64,000 nt of DNA from Mycobacterium paragordonae (GCF_003614435.1 NZ_CP025546.1:2046001-2110000); one strand, 5' to 3'; shown: positions 44,594 through 56,562, counted from the first letter of the stretch. Program-made: numbers and translations. The notes: generated by a model not told the origin, from the letters alone.

Positions 44594-44674
44594 CGTCTGA
44601 TTCGTCATCTGACGTGCATCGACACGTCAGCGGGCCGATGCCGGTTAGCTGACCGCCTGCGCCACGTTGGTGCC

Positions 44675-45523
44675 ATGAGCATCGCATCCGTTCTCATACC
44701 CAGCGACAAACCACGTGGCCCGGCGACACGGTCGTCGTCCGGACCGCACTATTCCCTGTTGCTGTCCACCGATCCGAGCCTCATCGAAGCGGCACAGCGC
44801 CTGCGCTACGACGTGTTCAGCAGCACCCCCGGTTTCGCCCTGCCCACCCATGTCGACGGCCGTGATGTTGACCGCTTCGACGAGTACTGCGACCACCTCC
44901 TGGTCCGCGATGACGACACCGGCGAACTGGTCGGCTGCTACCGCATGCTGCCGCCGTCGGGCGCCATCGCCGCCGGTGGTCTCTACACGGCAACCGAATT
45001 CGACGTCCGGGACTTCGACGCTTTACGGCCGTCGCTGGTGGAGATGGGGCGCGCGGTGGTGCGCGACGGCCATCGCAACGGCGGGGTGGTGCTGCTGATG
45101 TGGGCGGGCATTCTGGCCTATCTGGATCGCTGCGACTACGACTACGTGACCGGCTGCGTGTCGGTGCCGATCGAAACCGGGGGAGAGGCGCCCGGCTGCC
45201 AGGTCCGCGGCGTGCGCGACTTCGTGCTCAAGCGGCACCCGGCGCGGTACCGGGTGCGACCGTACCGACCGGTGCGTGTCGACGGCGTGGCGCTCGATGA
45301 CATCGCGCCGCCCAGCCGGCCTAGCGTCCCGCCGTTGATGCGGGGGTACCTGCGACTCGGCGCGCGGGCCTGCGGCGAACCCGCCCACGACCCGGACTTC
45401 GGCGTCGGCGACTTCTGCGTGCTGCTGGGCAAGAGCGACGCCGACACCCGCTATCTCAAGCGGCTGCGGTCGGTGTCGGCCGCCGCCGAAATGGGCGGCT
45501 GGTCAAGTGGCGATGCCCGGTGA
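44675..45523 (+). CDS. GNAT acyltransferase, OlsB-like (Rv3027c type)
   Basis: A 282-residue protein of the GNAT superfamily in the OlsB-type branch (acyl transfer to the ornithine alpha-amino group). Typical are AAQRLRYDVFSSTPGF near the N-terminus, LVGCYRMLPP, and LVEMGRAVVRDGHRNGGVVL. The next gene encodes a PlsC/OlsA-type acyltransferase and starts inside this gene's stop, so the pair resembles olsB-olsA of ornithine-lipid synthesis. Actual product not shown. Confidence 0.8.
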   Translation: MSIASVLIPSDKPRGPATRSSSGPHYSLLLSTDPSLIEAAQRLRYDVFSSTPGFALPTHVDGRDVDRFDEYCDHLLVRDDDTGELVGCYRMLPPSGAIAAGGLYTATEFDVRDFDALRPSLVEMGRAVVRDGHRNGGVVLLMWAGILAYLDRCDYDYVTGCVSVPIETGGEAPGCQVRGVRDFVLKRHPARYRVRPYRPVRVDGVALDDIAPPSRPSVPPLMRGYLRLGARACGEPAHDPDFGVGDFCVLLGKSDADTRYLKRLRSVSAAAEMGGWSSGDAR

Positions 45524-46344
45524 ACACGCCGGGTGGGCACTCGTGGCTGCCCCGCGCATCGTGTGACGTCGGTTGCCTGGACGCCGCGGCGGTGTCGGGG
45601 CCGGCGGTGCGGTTGCGCGCCGCGCTGCGCATCACGCTGGTCGTGATGCTGGCCCCCGGCCTGCCGTTGCTGGGCATCCCGCTGCCGGGTTCCACGCACC
45701 TGCAGCGCGCCTACTGCCGGCTGATGCTGCGCAGCCTCGGCGTCCGAATCTCCGTGTCGGGCAATCCGATTCGAAATCTGAGCGGAGTCCTCGTGGTGAG
45801 CAGCCACGTCTCGTGGCTGGACGTCTTCGCGATCGGCGCGGTACTGCCGGGGTCGTTCGTCGCGCGAGCGGACATGTTCACCGGCCCCGCCAGTGGCATC
45901 GTCGCGCGGATCCTGAAGATCATTCCGATCGAGCGGACCAGCCTGCGGCGGCTGCCCGCGGTGGTGGACGCCGTCGCCCGGCGACTGCGGGCCGGCCAGA
46001 CGGTGGTGGCGTTCCCGGAGGGCACCACCTGGTGCGGCGTGGGATTCGGCAGCTTCTACCCGGCCATGTTCCAGGCCGCTATCGACGCGGGCCGTCCGGT
46101 GCAGCCGCTGCGCCTGACTTACCACCACCTGGACGGGCGGATGTCGACGGCACCGGCCTACGTCGGCCGAGACACCCTGCTGAGCTCGGTCTACCGGGTG
46201 GTCTGTGCACGCCGCACAGTAGCGCGGGTGCGCGTCGAGTCGCTGCAGCTACCGGGTGCCGACCGGCGTGCCCTGGCGCGTCGCTGCCAGACGGCGGTGC
46301 GCTCGGGCGCACCGGCGGCTCTGGATCACGCGCTGGTGGCCTGA
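45520..46344 (+). CDS. 1-acyl-glycerol-3-phosphate-type acyltransferase (PlsC/OlsA, Rv3026c type)
   Basis: A 274-residue membrane-associated acyltransferase. The catalytic HX4D motif is HVSWLD and the phosphate-binding motif is FPEGTTW. One hydrophobic helix lies near residues 30-55. The GTG overlaps the previous stop (GTGA). The substrate may be lysophosphatidate or lyso-ornithine lipid; the OlsB-like neighbour favours the second but does not prove it. Confidence 0.85.
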   Translation: MNTPGGHSWLPRASCDVGCLDAAAVSGPAVRLRAALRITLVVMLAPGLPLLGIPLPGSTHLQRAYCRLMLRSLGVRISVSGNPIRNLSGVLVVSSHVSWLDVFAIGAVLPGSFVARADMFTGPASGIVARILKIIPIERTSLRRLPAVVDAVARRLRAGQTVVAFPEGTTWCGVGFGSFYPAMFQAAIDAGRPVQPLRLTYHHLDGRMSTAPAYVGRDTLLSSVYRVVCARRTVARVRVESLQLPGADRRALARRCQTAVRSGAPAALDHALVA

Positions 46345-46409
46345 AGGCTCCTCCGCGCCCCGGCGGACAATGAAGTTCGTCGGGCGTCAGCCGAGCGCGG
46401 AGGTACCTA

Positions 46410-46910
46410 ATGAGTCGTTGGCCGAAGCCCGACGTTGCGGGTCCGGGACAGGAATCCGTCTGGGACTATCCCCGCCCGCCACGGCTGGAAGACTTCACCG
46501 GTTCCATCACCATCGAATTGGGTGGTCAGCAGATCGCGTCGACCCAGCGCGCCTGGCGGGTACTGGAGACCAGCCATCCGCCGACCTACTACCTGCCCCG
46601 GGAAGCCTTCGCGGAGGGTGTGCTGCGGCCGGCCGACGGTTCGTCCTGGTGCGAATGGAAAGGCCAGGCCAGCTACTTCGACCTGGTGACCCCCGCGCGG
46701 GTGGCTCCGCGCGCGGCCTGGACCTATCAGCGGCCCACCGCCGGGTTCGCGCCGATCGCGAACGCGATCGCGGTGATGGCCGCCCAGGTGGACCGCTGCA
46801 CGGTTAACGGCGAAGAGGTGATTCCGCAGCCCGGCGGGTTCTACGGGGGATGGATCACCAGCTGGATCGTCGGCCCGTTCAAGGGAATTCCGGGATCGAT
46901 GGGTTGGTAG
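46410..46910 (+). CDS. DUF427 protein
   Basis: A 166-residue protein of the DUF427 family, with YYLPREAFAEGVLRPADGSS, CEWKGQASYFDL and AAWTYQRPTAGFAPIA, which form a small beta-barrel of unknown function. A GCGGAGG ribosome site at 46396-46402 sits seven bases before the ATG. It is not between the Rv3026c and iscS homologues in M. tuberculosis as I recall, so it belongs to a local insertion with the next two genes. Confidence 0.85.
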   Translation: MSRWPKPDVAGPGQESVWDYPRPPRLEDFTGSITIELGGQQIASTQRAWRVLETSHPPTYYLPREAFAEGVLRPADGSSWCEWKGQASYFDLVTPARVAPRAAWTYQRPTAGFAPIANAIAVMAAQVDRCTVNGEEVIPQPGGFYGGWITSWIVGPFKGIPGSMGW

Positions 46911-46934
46911 CCGGCAATTGGGAAACCTGGATCG

Positions 46935-47309
46935 ATGACGTTCAGTGTGAATCGGTTCGTTGCCGCGCCACCGCAGGCGGCATGGGACCTGCTAGTCGAC
47001 CTCGACGCCTGGCCGCAGTGGGGGCCGTCGATCAACGGGGCGCAACTCGACCAGCCCGGAAGGCGCCTGACCGCCGGCGCGACGGGCACGGTCCGGACCG
47101 CGCTGCTGGTACGGGTTCCGTTCGCGGTCACCGAGTTCGAACAGGGCCGATGCTGGGCCTGGAAAGTGGCCGGCATTCCGGCAACCTGGCACCGGGTGGA
47201 TCCGGAGGGCGACGGGGCGCGGATCACGCTCGGCGTGCCGCGCTGGGCGCCCGCCTATCTGGCCGTCTGTGAGCTCGCGCTGCGCCGGATGGAGAAGCTG
47301 CTGACGTAG
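46935..47309 (+). CDS. SRPBCC family protein (polyketide cyclase-like)
   Basis: A 124-residue START/SRPBCC-fold protein beginning TFSVNRFVAAPPQAAWDLLVDLDAWPQW, the typical first helix and loop of this ligand-binding fold. Ligand unknown. It lies 24 bases after the DUF427 gene and converges on the Fe-S photolyase gene. Confidence 0.82.
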   Translation: MTFSVNRFVAAPPQAAWDLLVDLDAWPQWGPSINGAQLDQPGRRLTAGATGTVRTALLVRVPFAVTEFEQGRCWAWKVAGIPATWHRVDPEGDGARITLGVPRWAPAYLAVCELALRRMEKLLT

Positions 47310-47314
47310 CGGGC

Positions 47315-48796
47315 TTACGGCGCACTGTCCCCGAGGCCGCGCTGCTGGGCGACCACCTCGTCGAGGTCCTTCAGCCTGCCCAGCCCCGCCATGGGTTGAG
47401 CCATGCGGCGGTTGCGTCCCAACTCCCCGGTGTTGCGCGCCAGGAACCACCAGTAGCCGCCGGTGAAGGGGCAGGCTTGCTCGCCGACCCGTTTGCTGGG
47501 CTGGTAGCGGCATCCGCCGCAGTAGTCGCTCATGCGGTTGATGTAGGCGCCCCCCGATGCATAGGGCTTGGTCGCCATCAACCCGCCGTCGGCATGCAAC
47601 GACATGCCGACCACGTTCGCGACCATCACCCAGTCATAGCCGTCGACAAAGGACCGGTGAAACCAGTCGGTGACGGCGGCCGGATCCCAACCCCGTTGCA
47701 GCGCATAGTTGGACAGCACCATCAGGCGCGGGATGTGGTGCACCCAGCCGTGATCGCGCACCTGCGCCAGCACGTCCTTGAGGCAGTTCGCTTGCACCGC
47801 ATCGGCATCCAGCTCGGTGAACCAGGCCGGCAGGCTGTTGGTGGCGTGTAAAGCGTTGCGGTGACGGTAGTTTTCGCCGAAGTGCCAATACACGTGCCAG
47901 ATGTAGTCGCGCCAGCCGATCAGCTGGCGGATATATCCCTCCACGCTGCTGATCGGCGCCTTCTTGCTGCGGTAGGCGTCCTCGGCGGCGTAGGCACAGT
48001 CCAGCGGATCCAGCAGGCCCAGGTTCATCGGCGCCGACAGCAGGCTGTGCGCCATGAACCGGTCGCCACTGAGCATGGCATCTTCGTGAGGGCCGAAGTG
48101 CGGCAGTCGATCTCGCAGAAACACTTGCAGTGCCTGCTGCGCCTCCGCTGGCGTGACGGCGAACTCGCGCGGACCGTCGCGTCCGACGAACGTCACCTCT
48201 CCGTCGCGTTCCCAGCGGTCCAGGTCGGCGCGAACCTGTTCGTCGATCTCGTCTTCCTCGGGCAACCAGGGCTGTGGAACACCCAGATCATCGGCGGCTT
48301 TGGGGGCGGGTTCGCGATTATCGGCGTCGAAATTCCACCGGCCCTCGGCGGGCTGGTCACCGTCCATCAGCAGGTCGAAGCGGCGGCGGGCGGTCCGGTA
48401 GAAATTCTCCAGGCGCAGCGTCCGCTGTGATTCCGCCCACTCGTCGAAATCTTGCCGGCTCGTGCAGAATCCCCGGGCGGGCACTACCTCGACCGACGGC
48501 AGCGATCGCACGAACCGGTCGGCCGCCCACGAGGTGGGCTGGCACACGCTGACCGGCTCCTTGAGCTGATCAAGGGCTTCCCGATAGCTGCTCGTCTGCA
48601 GGAACACGGCCTGCTCGCCGAGCTCAGCCGCCCGGTGGCGCAACGCCGAGAGCACCAGATGCGCCTTGCGCCGGTGGAACCTTCGGCGCGCGAACACAGC
48701 CTGCGACTCGATCAGCAGCACCGGTTGAGCCGGATCGTCCAGGAAGTGGGGGCCGAGTTGGTCGGCAAAGCACCACCGCCGGCTCTCGGCGCTCAC
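47315..48796 (-). CDS. Fe-S bacterial cryptochrome/photolyase (PhrB/CryB type)
   Basis: A 493-residue FAD protein of the FeS-BCP family, whose members repair (6-4) photoproducts. The four [4Fe-4S] ligands are visible as Cys338, Cys426, Cys429 and Cys442 (NCLKD, YCGGC, ACPF). Their spacing is identical to Cys350/438/441/454 that I recall for Agrobacterium PhrB. The segment [19 protein letters not shown] and [20 protein letters not shown] lie in the FAD domain. The start is GTG. It is the second photolyase in the window and is divergent from iscS. Confidence 0.92.
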   Translation of the reverse strand: MSAESRRWCFADQLGPHFLDDPAQPVLLIESQAVFARRRFHRRKAHLVLSALRHRAAELGEQAVFLQTSSYREALDQLKEPVSVCQPTSWAADRFVRSLPSVEVVPARGFCTSRQDFDEWAESQRTLRLENFYRTARRRFDLLMDGDQPAEGRWNFDADNREPAPKAADDLGVPQPWLPEEDEIDEQVRADLDRWERDGEVTFVGRDGPREFAVTPAEAQQALQVFLRDRLPHFGPHEDAMLSGDRFMAHSLLSAPMNLGLLDPLDCAYAAEDAYRSKKAPISSVEGYIRQLIGWRDYIWHVYWHFGENYRHRNALHATNSLPAWFTELDADAVQANCLKDVLAQVRDHGWVHHIPRLMVLSNYALQRGWDPAAVTDWFHRSFVDGYDWVMVANVVGMSLHADGGLMATKPYASGGAYINRMSDYCGGCRYQPSKRVGEQACPFTGGYWWFLARNTGELGRNRRMAQPMAGLGRLKDLDEVVAQQRGLGDSAP

Positions 48797-48851
48797 GCGG
48801 TTCTGCGGTTCTGTGTCGGCGGCGCGGTCAACTGTCCCCCTGCGGCAGTAC

Positions 48852-48866
48852 TGAACACATTGTTCA
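48852..48866. promoter_or_regulatory. Palindrome between the FeS-photolyase and iscS
   Basis: TGAACACATTGTTCA has six-base arms and a three-base centre. It lies 55 bases upstream of the photolyase start and 77 bases upstream of iscS. The form suits a TetR-type operator; the binding protein is unknown. Confidence 0.5.
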
Positions 48867-48943
48867 CTACGCTATCAGTCGCGGGTCCGCGCCCTGTTCC
48901 GGCCGGAATCGCTGCAGGAGGGGCCGGTATCGTGGGGCGGGTC

Positions 48944-50125
48944 ATGGTCTACCTCGATCACGCCGCCACCACCCCGATGCACCCCGCCGCCATCGAGGCG
49001 ATGACGGCTGTGCTCGGCACCGTGGGCAACGCGTCGTCGCTGCACACCACTGGGCGCGCGGCGCGTCGGCGGATCGAGGAATCCCGGGAACTGATCGCCG
49101 AAAAGCTTGGTGCCCGCCCGTCGGAGGTCATCTTCACCGCGGGCGGCACCGAAAGCGACAATTTGGCCATCAAGGGCCTGTACTGGGCCCGTCGCGACGA
49201 GAACGCGAACCGCCGGCGCATCGTCACCAGCGAGGTGGAGCACCACGCCGTGCTGGACAGTGTCAACTGGCTGGTCGAGCACGAAGGCGCCGAAGTCACC
49301 TGGCTGCCCACCGACTCCGACGGTTCGGTGTCGGCCGCCGACCTGCGCGAGGCGCTCGACGGCGGCGACGACGTGGCGCTGGTGTCGGTGATGTGGGCCA
49401 ACAACGAAGTCGGCACCGTCCTGCCGGTCAACGAATTAGCCTCCGTCGCAGCCGAATTCGGTGTCCCGATGCATTGCGACGCGGTGCAGGCGGTCGGGCA
49501 GCTGCCGGTCGACTTCGGTGCCGGCGGACTTTCGGCGATGAGCGTGACCGGGCACAAGTTCGGCGGCCCGCCCGGGGTGGGCGCGTTGCTGCTGCGTCGC
49601 AACGTCGCGTGTGTGCCGCTGCTGCACGGCGGTGGCCAGGAGCGCGACATCCGTTCCGGGACAGCCGATGTCGCCGGTGCGGTGGGCATGGCAGCGGCGG
49701 CCCGGATCGCGGTGGACGGCCTGGAGGCCAACAGCGCGCGGCTGCGGGCACTGCGGGACCGACTCGTCGAGGGCGTGCTCGCGCAGATCGACGACGTCCG
49801 GGTCAACGGGGCCCCTGACCCGCTACGGCTTCCCGGCAACGCGCACTTCACCTTCCGTGGTTGTGAGGGCGACGCGCTGCTGATGCTGCTGGACGCCAAC
49901 GGAATCGAGTGTTCGACCGGATCGGCCTGTACTGCCGGCGTGGCGCAGCCGTCACATGTGCTGCTCGCGATGGGCGCGGATCCGGCCAGCGCTCGCGGGT
50001 CGCTTCGACTTTCGTTCGGCCACAACAGCGTTGACTCCGATGTGGACGCGGCGTTGCAGGTGCTGCCCGCTGCCGTGGCACGCGCGCGGCGTGCCGCCCT
50101 GGCCGCCGCCGGGACGGCCCAGTGA
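48944..50125 (+). CDS. iscS: Cysteine desulfurase
   Basis: A 393-residue PLP enzyme, the exact length of Rv3025c. It takes sulfur from cysteine for Fe-S clusters and tRNA thiolation. The N-terminus is [19 protein letters not shown], the PLP lysine lies in [20 protein letters not shown] and the catalytic cysteine loop is [20 protein letters not shown]. The mnmA gene begins in its stop codon region (GTGA), which fits sulfur delivery to tRNA. Confidence 0.96.
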   Translation: MVYLDHAATTPMHPAAIEAMTAVLGTVGNASSLHTTGRAARRRIEESRELIAEKLGARPSEVIFTAGGTESDNLAIKGLYWARRDENANRRRIVTSEVEHHAVLDSVNWLVEHEGAEVTWLPTDSDGSVSAADLREALDGGDDVALVSVMWANNEVGTVLPVNELASVAAEFGVPMHCDAVQAVGQLPVDFGAGGLSAMSVTGHKFGGPPGVGALLLRRNVACVPLLHGGGQERDIRSGTADVAGAVGMAAAARIAVDGLEANSARLRALRDRLVEGVLAQIDDVRVNGAPDPLRLPGNAHFTFRGCEGDALLMLLDANGIECSTGSACTAGVAQPSHVLLAMGADPASARGSLRLSFGHNSVDSDVDAALQVLPAAVARARRAALAAAGTAQ

Positions 50126-51201
50126 AGATTCTCGCCGCGATGAGCGGTGGTGTGGACTCGTCGGTGGCCGCCGCCCGCATGGTGGACGCCGGACACGACG
50201 TGGTCGGTGTGCACCTGGCGCTGTCGAGGTCGCCGGGCACCTTGCGCACCGGATCGCGCGGCTGCTGCTCCAAAGAGGACGCGGCCGATGCTCGCCGTGT
50301 CGCCGACGTCCTCGGAATACCTTTCTACGTCTGGGATTTCGCGGAAAAGTTCCAGGCCGACGTCATCGACGACTTCGTTTCCTCCTATGCGCGGGGGGAA
50401 ACGCCGAATCCCTGCGTCCGCTGCAATCAGCAGATCAAGTTCTCGGCCCTGTCGGCGCGCGCGCTGGCGCTCGGCTTCGACCAGGTGGTCACCGGCCACT
50501 ATGCGCGGTTGTCCGGCGGACGGCTGCGCCGCGCCGTGGACCGGGACAAGGACCAGTCCTATGTGCTGGCGGTGCTGAGCGCCGAGCAGTTGCGGCACGC
50601 CGCCTTCCCGATCGGCGACACCCCCAAGCCGCAGATCCGTGCCGAGGCCGCCCGTCGTGGTCTGGCGGTCGCGGAAAAGCCGGACAGCCATGACATCTGC
50701 TTCATCCCCTCCGGCAACACGCAGGCCTTCCTCGGCGAACGCATCGGCGTCCGGCGTGGGGCGGTGGTCGACCGGGACGGCGCGGTGCTGGCCGAACACG
50801 AGGGCGTGCACGGCTTCACCATCGGGCAGCGCAAGGGTCTGGGCATCGCCGGGCCGGGCCCGGACGGGCGTCCCCGCTATGTCACAGCGATCGACGCCGA
50901 CACCGCCACCGTGCACGTCGGCGGTGCCACCGAACTCGACGTGCACGCGCTGACCGGCCGGGCCCCGGTGTTCACCGCCGGAGCGGCGCCCTCGGGCCCG
51001 ATCGAATGCGCGGTGCAGGTGCGGGCACACGGCGAAATCGCCGACGCCGTAGCGGAATTGGCCGATGGTGAGCTGGTGGTGCAGTTGCGGGCGCCGCTGC
51101 GCGGCGTGGCGCGCGGGCAGACGCTGGTGCTGTACCGTCCGGATCCCGAAGGCGACGAGGTGATCGGCAGCGCCACTATCGCCGGGACCGGGCAGGCCTA
51201 A
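50122..51201 (+). CDS. mnmA: tRNA-specific 2-thiouridylase MnmA (TrmU)
   Basis: A 359-residue enzyme that thiolates U34 in tRNA. The PP-loop is [17 protein letters not shown], the first catalytic cysteine is in [12 protein letters not shown] and the second in [13 protein letters not shown]. The GTG start overlaps the iscS stop by four bases. Its 3' end overlaps the facing lipoprotein gene by four bases. Confidence 0.95.
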   Translation: MKILAAMSGGVDSSVAAARMVDAGHDVVGVHLALSRSPGTLRTGSRGCCSKEDAADARRVADVLGIPFYVWDFAEKFQADVIDDFVSSYARGETPNPCVRCNQQIKFSALSARALALGFDQVVTGHYARLSGGRLRRAVDRDKDQSYVLAVLSAEQLRHAAFPIGDTPKPQIRAEAARRGLAVAEKPDSHDICFIPSGNTQAFLGERIGVRRGAVVDRDGAVLAEHEGVHGFTIGQRKGLGIAGPGPDGRPRYVTAIDADTATVHVGGATELDVHALTGRAPVFTAGAAPSGPIECAVQVRAHGEIADAVAELADGELVVQLRAPLRGVARGQTLVLYRPDPEGDEVIGSATIAGTGQA

Positions 51202-51830
51202 CTTCCCGGCACATTGGCGGCCATGTTCGTCATCACAATGTCCGAAACCGATTCCGGGAAACCGCAGAAGGTGACTTCCAGCAAGGCCACCGACAACACG
51301 CGGTAGTCCCGACCGCACGACCCCGGCCGCATGCGCAGCGAATCGGTGCCGGCGTCCCACGAGTTGACGAACAACCAGCCCATCGAGCTGTCCGCGCAAC
51401 CCTTGACCGTGGACACCAGCACCTCGAAAGCGTGCCGGGCGGTACCGGCGTCGTGGTAGCTCGCGGCACCCTCGGAGATCAGCCGACCACCGGCGGGGTC
51501 CTGGAAGGTCGTCTTGTGGAACGCCTTGACGTCGGGACCGAACGTCGCCGTCTCGGCGAACACGAACCGGCATTCCACCGGCGCGGTCGCGGCGAGGTCC
51601 TCGATGTCCACCGGGTAGCGGCCGTCCATCGAGGGAATGATCGTCAGGTGTTCGCCGGCACCGGTGATCGAGCGCATCCTGGACTGGTCCAGCAGCACCG
51701 TGCCCGCGTCGAGCACGTCCAGCGGAACCGCGCCGAAGGCGGGCAACGCTTCGCCGCTCACCACGCGAGTGCACGCCGTCGTCAGCACCATCGCACAACA
51801 CGCCAGGAGCAACCGCGTCAGTCTCGCCAT
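51198..51830 (-). CDS. lpqA: Sensor-domain lipoprotein (LpqA / PknH sensor-like)
   Basis: A 210-residue lipoprotein with signal [20 protein letters not shown] (lipobox TTAC). The mature part contains the mycobacterial sensor domain also found outside PknH, with paired cysteines ([29 protein letters not shown]) that can form disulfides. It matches Rv3016 in place and type. Ligand unknown. Confidence 0.82.
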   Translation of the reverse strand: MARLTRLLLACCAMVLTTACTRVVSGEALPAFGAVPLDVLDAGTVLLDQSRMRSITGAGEHLTIIPSMDGRYPVDIEDLAATAPVECRFVFAETATFGPDVKAFHKTTFQDPAGGRLISEGAASYHDAGTARHAFEVLVSTVKGCADSSMGWLFVNSWDAGTDSLRMRPGSCGRDYRVLSVALLEVTFCGFPESVSDIVMTNMAANVPGS

Positions 51831-51924
51831 GTGCCGCCCTTCCGGGTCGAAATCTACCCGTGCGCAACAGTGCTAAACACCCCTGGTCGGGGACGCACGG
51901 TGGGATGTCGAATACGGTTGCCCG

Positions 51925-52938
51925 GTGAGTGTTTTCGCACAGGGCAGCGGCATCGGGTCCTGGCCTGGCACCTCGGCGCGCCAGGCCGCCGAAGTCGTCG
52001 TCGGCGAACTGGCCGGCGCGCTGGCTCATCTGGTCGAGTTGCCGGCCCGCGGAGTGGGCGCCGACATGCTCGGCCGCGCCGCGGCCCTGCTGATCGACGT
52101 GGCGCTGGACACCGTGCCGCGCGGCTACCGCATCGCCTCCCGTCCCGGTGCGGTGACGCGCCGGGCCGTCAGCATGCTCGACGAGGACATGGACGCGCTG
52201 GAGGAGGCGTGGGAGACCGCGGGCCTGCGGGGCGGTGACCGGGTGGTCAAGGTGCAGGCGCCGGGGCCGGTCACCCTGGCGGCGGGGCTGGAGCTGAGCA
52301 ACGGCCACCGTGCGATCACCGATGCGGGAGCGCTGCGTGACCTGGCCGCCTCGCTGGCCGAAGGTGTCGCCGCCCACCGCGCCGCGCTGTCGCGTCGGCT
52401 CGACACCCCGGTGGTGGTGCAGTTCGACGAGCCGACGCTGCCGGCCGCGCTGGGCGGCCGGCTGACCGGGGTCACCGCCCTGAGTCCGGTGCCCTCGCTC
52501 GACGAGGCGGTCGCCGAGGGGTTGTTGAGCAGCTGCGCCGAGGTGGTGGGGGCGGACGTCGTGCTGCACAGCTGCGCTCCGGATATTCCATGGGACATGT
52601 TGGGGCGCACGGGAATTGACGCGGTATCGATCGATGTCAGCACGCTGCGGGCCGCGGATCTGGACGGGGTCGCGGCCTTCGTGGAGCCGGGGCGCACCGT
52701 GGTGCTGGGTGTGGTCGACAGCAGTGCTCCCGAGCGCCCGCCGTCGGTGGAAGAGGTGGCCACCAGGGTGGTCGCGGTGACCGACCGCCTCGGGTTCGGG
52801 CGTTCGCCGCTGCGGGGACGCGTGGGTGTCAGCCCGGCGTGTGGGTTGGCGGGTGCGACGCCGCAATGGGCGCGCACCGCCGTCGGGCTGGCCCGGGACG
52901 CGGCGGAGGCATTCACGCAGGACCCCGACGCGATCTAG
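51925..52938 (+). CDS. MetE-like (cobalamin-independent methionine synthase family) protein (Rv3015c type)
   Basis: A 337-residue protein, the length of Rv3015c, with a TIM-barrel fold related to the C-terminal half of MetE. Segments KVQAPGPVTLAAGLELSNG, VVVQFDEPTLPAALGG and VSPACGLAGATPQW correspond to the conserved substrate and zinc regions (Glu, Cys). Histidine and cysteine ligands of true MetE are only partly visible, so the reaction is uncertain. The GTG at 51925 begins the conserved SVFAQGSGIGSWPGTS. Confidence 0.82.
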   Translation: MSVFAQGSGIGSWPGTSARQAAEVVVGELAGALAHLVELPARGVGADMLGRAAALLIDVALDTVPRGYRIASRPGAVTRRAVSMLDEDMDALEEAWETAGLRGGDRVVKVQAPGPVTLAAGLELSNGHRAITDAGALRDLAASLAEGVAAHRAALSRRLDTPVVVQFDEPTLPAALGGRLTGVTALSPVPSLDEAVAEGLLSSCAEVVGADVVLHSCAPDIPWDMLGRTGIDAVSIDVSTLRAADLDGVAAFVEPGRTVVLGVVDSSAPERPPSVEEVATRVVAVTDRLGFGRSPLRGRVGVSPACGLAGATPQWARTAVGLARDAAEAFTQDPDAI

Positions 52939-52946
52939 GTGTATGC

Positions 52947-53008
52947 GCAACCTTTCGGTTGCATTTTCGCGGGAGGCGTGATGAGGTGATAGGCAACCAG
53001 GAGGTTGC
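52947..53008. promoter_or_regulatory. Two ArsR-type operators before the AHSA1-arsR operon
   Basis: GCAACC-TTTC-GGTTGC (52947-52962) and GCAACC-AGGA-GGTTGC (52993-53008) are two perfect palindromes with identical six-base arms, 46 bases apart centre to centre. The second contains the AGGAGG ribosome site of the next gene, so binding could block both transcription and translation start. Confidence 0.72.
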
Positions 53009-53010
53009 GC

Positions 53011-53481
53011 ATGGATGCCGATCGAATCGAGAAGCAGGTGCTGCTGCGCGCGCCGCTGCAGCGGGTGTGGGCGGCGATCAGCGACGCGGAACAGTTCGGA
53101 CGCTGGTTCGGCGTCCGCTTCGACGGGCCCTTCGCTGAAGGGCGTACCGTCACCGCGACGATCACGCCCACCGAAGTCGACGCCGACGTCGCCAAGCGCC
53201 AGGAGCCGCACGCCGGCGTCACGAGTCGCTGGCAGGTCGTCGCCGTCGAGCCACCCCGCCGGTTCGCCTACCGCTGGCCGATCGATCCGGATGATGAGGA
53301 CACCACCACGCTCGTGGAGTTCACTCTTGCCGAGGTGTCCGACGGGGTGCTGCTCACCATCGTCGAGTCGGGCTTCGACGCGATACCCGAGGCGCGTCGT
53401 CGGGCCTCCTTCGATGCCAACGCCGAGGGCTGGACGATTCAGACCGACCTGGTGCGCCGCTACCTGGAGGAGCGGGCGTGA
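53011..53481 (+). CDS. AHSA1/SRPBCC family protein
   Basis: A 156-residue protein of the Activator-of-Hsp90-like SRPBCC family: ADRIEKQVLLRAPLQRVWAAISDAEQFGRWFGVRFDGP-type N-terminus and EPPRRFAYRWPIDPDD further on. The ATG at 53011 has AGGAGG six bases upstream. It is paired with an ArsR gene whose GTG overlaps its stop, a common arrangement with autoregulation. Ligand unknown. Confidence 0.85.
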   Translation: MDADRIEKQVLLRAPLQRVWAAISDAEQFGRWFGVRFDGPFAEGRTVTATITPTEVDADVAKRQEPHAGVTSRWQVVAVEPPRRFAYRWPIDPDDEDTTTLVEFTLAEVSDGVLLTIVESGFDAIPEARRRASFDANAEGWTIQTDLVRRYLEERA

Positions 53482-53792
53482 CGGCGGTCGGCGCGCCACT
53501 TTTCGACGCCCTCGGCGATGCCAACCGGCTGCGCATCGTGGTACGGCTGTGCGAGGTGGGTCCGAGCTCGACAACGCAAGTGACACAGGTTATTCCGGTT
53601 ACGCGGCAGGCTGCCAGCAAGCATCTGCAGCTGCTGGAGTCGGCGGGGCTGGTAACGAGTAGCCGGCGCGGGCGCGAGCGCCTCTGGGCGGTGCGCAGCG
53701 AGCCGCTGGCCGAGGCGGGCGATTACCTCGCCCAGTTGTCGCGGCGTTGGGACGCGGCGGTGGACCGGCTGCGGGCCTTCGTAGAAGGGTGA
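53478..53792 (+). CDS. ArsR family regulator (SdpR-like)
   Basis: A 104-residue winged-helix protein: FDALGDANRLRIVVRLCEVG, then the recognition helix region VTRQAASKHLQLLESAGLVT and wing SRRGRERLWAV. No metal-binding CxC motif is seen, so it is not a typical arsenic or metal sensor; the SdpR/AHSA1 type is more likely. It presumably represses its own operon through the two palindromes upstream. Confidence 0.86.
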   Translation: MTAVGAPLFDALGDANRLRIVVRLCEVGPSSTTQVTQVIPVTRQAASKHLQLLESAGLVTSSRRGRERLWAVRSEPLAEAGDYLAQLSRRWDAAVDRLRAFVEG

Positions 53793-53825
53793 GTAGAGGG
53801 GTGAGTGGAGCCTCGGCTTATTCGC

Positions 53826-54405
53826 CGAGATTGCCGTGAGGGATGTGATTTTGTCTCGGGCGCGACCCTGGCGGCAATCTCGGCGAGGGGCGGCGGCGGC
53901 TCGCGCGGCGAGGGGTGCCGGCGGCTCGCGCGGCGTGGGGCGGCGGCTCGCGCGGCGAGATTGCCGGGAGGGCTGTGATTTTGTCCCATGCGCGACCCTG
54001 GCGGCAATCTCGGCGTGGGGCGGCGGCGGCTCGCGCGGCGAGGGGGTGTGGCGGCGGCTCGCGCGGCGTGGCGGGCGGCTTGTTCGCCGAGATTGCCGGG
54101 AGGGCTGTGATTTTGTCCCGGGCGCGACCCTGGCGGCAATCTCGGCGTGGGGCGGCGGCGGCTCGCGCGGCGAGGGGTGCCGGCGGCTCGCGCGGCGTGG
54201 CGGGCGGCTTGTTCGCCGAGATTGCCGTGAGGGCTGTGATTTTGTCTCGGGCGCGACCCTGGCGGCAATCTCGGCGTGGGGCGGCGGCGGCTCGCGCGGC
54301 GAGGGGTGGCGGCGGCTCGCGCGGCGAGGGCGTCGGCGGCTCGCGCGGCGAGATTGCCGTGAGGGCTGTGATTTCGTCCCGGGCGCGACCCTGGCGGCAA
54401 TCTCG
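53826..54405. repeat. Five copies of a 57-base hairpin element upstream of ligA
   Basis: Copies lie at 53826-53882, 53956-54012, 54088-54144, 54217-54273 and 54349-54405, each exactly 57 bases, 129-132 bases apart. Every copy begins CGAGATTGCC and ends GGCAATCTCG, a perfect ten-base inverted repeat that extends inwards (GAGGG with CCCTG). The spacers are built of GGCGGCTCGCGCGGCG. The last copy ends 28 bases before ligA. The 641-base gap 53793-54433 holds no gene; long open frames across it come from the repeat period. Confidence 0.93.
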
Positions 54406-54424
54406 GCGAGAGGTAGGGCGATAG

Positions 54425-56500
<2,076 letters not shown>

Positions 56501-56514
56501 CAGGGCGCGCGGAC

Positions 56515-56537
56515 TAGTACGGTACTGGACCGTACTA
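56515..56537. promoter_or_regulatory. Perfect palindrome, TetR operator
   Basis: Arms TAGTACGGT (56515-56523) and ACCGTACTA (56529-56537) are exact inverted copies around the spacer ACTGG. The TetR gene starts 25 bases later, so autorepression is likely. Confidence 0.82.
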
Positions 56538-56562
56538 ACCCTGCCGTCCTATCGTGGGCGCT

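Noticed and set aside
48958..53586. A 1542-codon open frame on the minus strand
   Set aside because: It runs antisense through iscS, mnmA and the MetE-like gene; it is an artefact of high G+C codon use and has Arg/Gly/Pro-rich composition with no domains.
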